NCBI GenBank assembly: GCA_016282055.1
Contig: JAEEJT010000178.1
Location: 1-6,890 of the forward strand
Length of the DNA stretch: 6,890 nt
DNA from: Bacilli bacterium
GTDB taxonomy: Bacteria > Bacillota_I > Bacilli_A > ML615J-28 > CAG-698
Direction: 5' to 3'
In this document: positions 5,601-6,890 of the stretch, piece after piece
How positions within the stretch are numbered: the stretch's first letter is position 1
Layout: each line of letters starts with the position of its first letter
The notes under the pieces: generated by a model
Told to the model about the DNA's origin: nothing
The model's input: only the letters and a program-made list of their open reading frames with translations
The model's database searches: none
Position numbers and translations under genes: made by a program

Positions 5601-6890
5601 TTAGGTTCAGTATATTCTTCATTAAACTGTATTTGTTCAGCTGTAGGTTCTGGAGTTAAATCTTGTTGTTCTAACCACGCAATAAATGGCATTATAGAAC
5701 TAGATTCACTAGGAGTAAAAACTAAAGTTTCACATTTACTATAATATTCATCAGTACCTAAAAGGAAAATAGTAACATTATAATCTATATTAGGATTACA
5801 ACTCATTGCAAATATAGCACCTTCATCTGATAATCTATTATTATCATCAGTACTTACTATAATTTTAATATCAGTTTTATTATAAGCACCCCATATTAAA
5901 TCTTCTTCTACACCACCTTGAACAACACTAATATTTCCTATATCATTATGGAATGTTGTAGCATTTTTATTTATAACTTCTTCAAAACTAACAACGTCAG
6001 TAATAAATGATGATTCATATTGATTTGAACCTTCATAAAAAACATCTACTATTACATTTTCACCGTGAGATACATAAGGTAAAGATATACTTCCAAAATC
6101 ATCAGTATAAAGTATAGTATCAATATATTTAGTATTTTTACCATTATCCCAAACCTTAAAAGTTACTGGTTCATCAATTATATAATTATTATTTTCATCT
6201 CTTAAAGTAACTTTATAATAACTTTGTTCACCACTTAAAATATTATTTTCGTTTAATAATAAATTTTCACTAGTTATAATAACATCGTGTTTAACAAAAT
6301 TATTAATGATAATATTTCTAGTAACAATATTAGGTTTATATTCATCATCACCTTTAAAATGAATATCAACAAACCAATTACCAACACCTAAATAAATAGG
6401 AACATTAGCAACACCAAAATCATTAGTTACTAAATCAAAATTATAATTTTCTTTATCATTATAAAAACTAATAGTAACATTTTTATTAGATAAACCAGTA
6501 TTATTTTCACTATCTTTTAAAATTATATTATAAATTTTATTATTATCTCCGTGATATAATTCAATATCATCAGACTCAATAACAGTATCTTTACCTTCAA
6601 TATTAATATTTACCATAGTTTCAAAATAACAAGAAGGATAAATAACACCATTATCAATAAAACCTTTAAATAAAACTTTTAAATATTTACTACCATTAAC
6701 ATAATTAATAGGAATATTTACTCTACCACTACTATTAGTCAAAAGCTTATTTTCATAAGAATAATTAGTATCACCTAATCCTTTAAAACTATAATAAACT
6801 ATACAATTACTCATAGGATTGTTATTACTATCTAATAATTTAACACTATAAGTATAATCACTAGTAATTACAGTAGGTATTTCATCATAT
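2663..6890 (-). CDS. Giant Ig-repeat and lectin-like tail fibre/adhesin protein, N-terminus beyond window
   Basis: The frame is open through the right edge, so the start lies outside; 1,408 residues are visible. The ATG at 6814 is not the start: the 25 codons before it are in frame, complete the first Ig-like repeat (YSVKLLDSNNNP), and no ribosome site precedes it. Counting from that Met, the protein holds Ig-like repeats to 72, 85-172 and 199-278, perhaps a degenerate one at 290-370; a beta-rich region; a Pro/Glu linker (TPSEPEEPS, 637-645); a lectin/LamG-like sandwich (684-816); a block with FGNTIWKMWRGRPFIQIKH (1051-1069); a jelly-roll-like segment (1111-1288); and a C-terminal tail with APCGLCVVRPYKEKF (1322-1336). 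Such repeats serve adhesion in methanogen surface proteins. No cell-wall anchor, transmembrane helix or sorting signal is seen at the C-terminus. With a hub-peptidase gene directly downstream, a virion tail fibre or baseplate protein is more likely than a cell-surface adhesin. It ends with TAG. Confidence 0.85.
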   Translation of the reverse strand, partial: YDEIPTVITSDYTYSVKLLDSNNNPMSNCIVYYSFKGLGDTNYSYENKLLTNSSGRVNIPINYVNGSKYLKVLFKGFIDNGVIYPSCYFETMVNINIEGKDTVIESDDIELYHGDNNKIYNIILKDSENNTGLSNKNVTISFYNDKENYNFDLVTNDFGVANVPIYLGVGNWFVDIHFKGDDEYKPNIVTRNIIINNFVKHDVIITSENLLLNENNILSGEQSYYKVTLRDENNNYIIDEPVTFKVWDNGKNTKYIDTILYTDDFGSISLPYVSHGENVIVDVFYEGSNQYESSFITDVVSFEEVINKNATTFHNDIGNISVVQGGVEEDLIWGAYNKTDIKIIVSTDDNNRLSDEGAIFAMSCNPNIDYNVTIFLLGTDEYYSKCETLVFTPSESSSIMPFIAWLEQQDLTPEPTAEQIQFNEEYTEPKWDLTSLQSNTVGDLFRFKIDCNFLHGNTPIYLGVNVNKSNLDNYFETISDMYGERRVYTGGLTKLEENCDYVIKSKPIKYINNDNYIEYIEFNGVLTGINEFFLYCPPTNHHEGYGRYVDSTVDVTTRVKQSIIDEDGFGNNNETYQKVNIYSLAEDSPSIVTNTNDYYYMVLFNNHTYEQLYFYSYLDDIVTSQNINFMISEGSWDLLLLGSGNDDYKGDYYILNNVIIDTPSEPEEPSIIDGIHDTVEVDNNLFFNENNYNTLEGNDIIINESSNNLTIPNSSSICLISNILPDYNYSLEFSVDDKGIFVFGYDGITDIDDASIIDGISLHKNGNDWVVTFVENGILKSAKNLGRNMSVFDVKLNVQNDLCTVYVNDILCVKNCNINTDIIAFKSIDGDYTVSNIKLYEYNDTIDSFTESVDEYEGKTFGSDIYFELKNNTLNFIDYGMLPEGSNGVGKIVLNDIKLPESEYELEVEIIYGNNSFQRLNDLNGYLKFRSFEDISVLNNLKYNNILCSPVPISNSITRFTRHTDEGTMYYVETPLVDNQKVRPTYLCNPYIQYKGGTELNSENGISLFNLDNGFSPVSVDNGLVKCEFHRRSGYISIYRYDDITDMWYKCNTLKLKNNPQLELWKYTDDMCEIHFGNTIWKMWRGRPFIQIKHTNDDFRILNTVDKVYCETVENETNMGFVEEHDIFMSTFEPKTSIQLFKEEWNIGENIKTDNFKLYHIENHNIKDGNYDMNLNNVVDNGKKAIQITSSDSNHTIGLNFPASPVYVKKPASSFSLLINNFKCLEGNHSYYIKCRGFDENGCINSVNNIQYGIWEDIKRVDLNGDFGTGETIRVSFNNVPNEVKYIDFIIEMPFYDGDEVILNEIMLYEGEDIEIEHKNDNSEFNASQVEIKFNETYYANLYNEDAPCGLCVVRPYKEKFTLKQLSRANETVLIPYMKKCSEWDKPENVFIEYFNSKEQIINVDWEN
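2669..2673 (-). promoter_or_regulatory. Shine-Dalgarno site (GGGAG) for the 2661-943 gene
   Basis: On the minus strand the sequence reads GGGAG-AATTAGT-ATG. The site lies inside the last codons of the upstream giant gene (encoding the terminal Trp-Glu-Asn) and 7 bases before the start. The upstream TAG stop and the ATG are one base apart, so the two genes are very likely translationally coupled. Confidence 0.65.
2951..3484 (-). other. Domain: jelly-roll/carbohydrate-binding-like segment
   Basis: Residues about 1111-1288 (from the Met at 6814). It has the layout of a CBM-type jelly-roll: SSFSLLINNFKCLEGNHSYY (1188-1207), IKCRGFDENG (1208-1217), ETIRVSFNNVP (1246-1256) and YIDFIIEMPFYDGDEVILNE (1261-1280), closing with IMLYEGE (1281-1287). 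The 'Y-x-D-F-x-x-E-hydrophobic ... D-x-V-x-L-x-E-I-x-L-Y-E-G' ending is typical of CBM4/9-like domains. Binding to a host glycan is a reasonable guess, not shown. Confidence 0.45.
3485..3814 (-). other. Domain: WRGRPF-containing tail-protein block
   Basis: Residues about 1001-1110 (from the Met at 6814). Strands alternate with W/Y-rich motifs: YISIYRYDD (1010-1018), MWYKCNTLKL (1022-1031), LELWKYTDDMCEIHFGN (1037-1053) and IWKMWRGRPFIQIKHTND (1055-1072), then VDKVYCETV (1080-1088). From memory, the FGxTxW..WRGRPF signature recurs in long proteins of Methanobrevibacter viruses next to peptidase-bearing tail genes. That recall is unverified. The beta-rich nature is visible directly. Confidence 0.4.
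4367..4765 (-). other. Domain: lectin/LamG-like beta-sandwich
   Basis: Residues about 684-816 (counted from the Met at 6814) of the giant protein. Alternating strands such as YSLEFSV (704-710), GIFVFGYDG (714-722), DWVVTFVENG (743-752), FDVKLNVQNDLCTVYVND (767-784), IIAFKSIDG (797-805) and YTVSNIKLYEY (807-817) follow the order seen in concanavalin A-like lectin/glucanase domains, where the last strand often reads xIxLYxY. This suggests carbohydrate binding, possibly to host surface glycans. No catalytic residues stand out. Confidence 0.5.
5981..6850 (-). repeat. Tandem Ig-like (Big-type) protein repeats, at least three
   Basis: Three copies of a roughly 85-115 residue unit are visible in the translated giant protein. 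Each begins with a Tyr-x-V/I-x-L-x-D strand then Asn-rich turn (YSVKLLDSNNN, YNIILKDSENN, YKVTLRDENNN), passes a T(N/D)xxG turn (TNSSGRVNIP, TNDFGVANVP, TDDFGSISLP), and, most clearly in the last two, closes on F-x-G-x-x-x-Y (FKGDDEY, FYEGSNQY). They have diverged strongly in sequence, so this is an old domain array and not recent DNA duplication. Such domains act as spacers or adhesion modules in archaeal and viral surface fibres. The first copy begins before the ATG at 6814, which helps show that ATG is internal. Confidence 0.8.

Noticed and set aside
1..6890. CRISPR array, tRNA, rRNA, insertion sequence, attachment site, terminator or promoter
   Set aside because: No regularly spaced identical repeats, clover-leaf-like GC-rich blocks, transposase motifs or inverted repeats were seen, and the gaps between genes are only 1 and 12 bases, leaving no room for a promoter or terminator.
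2663..6890. Giant protein as a chromosomal methanogen cell-surface adhesin
   Set aside because: Ig-like repeats fit, but the C-terminus has no anchor or membrane helix, the later domains look tail-like, and a hub-peptidase gene is coupled to it. It stays the main alternative because the N-terminus is out of view.

Overview
This window is a densely coded, very AT-rich stretch (roughly a quarter G+C by eye). It holds three consecutive genes, all read from the minus strand: two run off the window edges, one is complete, and there is essentially no intergenic DNA. The best reading is part of the tail or host-recognition module of a tailed virus or provirus of a pseudomurein-walled methanogen (Methanobacteriales, such as a gut Methanobrevibacter or Methanosphaera). 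Four things support this: the low G+C; Shine-Dalgarno sites of the kind used by these archaea (GGGAG and GGTG); tandem Ig-like repeats of the methanogen adhesin type; and a C-terminal cysteine-peptidase domain with the Cys-His-Asp pattern of pseudomurein endoisopeptidases. No terminase, capsid, tape-measure or integrase gene is in view, so viral origin is inferred.

Layout in transcription order, from the right edge leftwards. (1) 6890-2663: a giant protein, at least 1,408 residues, missing its start. It has at least three Ig-like repeats, a lectin-like beta-sandwich, a central tail-type block (WRGRPF), a jelly-roll-like segment and a compact C-terminal tail. The ATG at 6814 is an internal methionine. 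(2) 2661-943: a complete 572-residue protein with a beta-rich N-terminus, a middle that looks like a phage tail hub, and a C-terminal transglutaminase-fold peptidase (C494/C495, H526, D537). (3) 930-1: a protein truncated by the left edge, 310 residues visible, with an unnamed alpha/beta domain, a Ser/Thr linker and a second domain.

The genes are separated by 1 base and 12 bases and look like one translationally coupled operon. A plausible joint role is host attachment by the Ig/lectin fibre protein, local cutting of pseudomurein cross-links by the hub-peptidase during entry, and an accessory surface function for the third protein.

The most unexpected signal is in base usage. By eye, CATG and GATC never occur, while CTAG, GTAC and AGCT, which have the same composition, are each common. 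Synonymous codons bend to this: all 12 His codons followed by G are CAC, and all five Asp codons found before C are GAC. That pattern fits an element shaped by host restriction at CATG and GATC sites.
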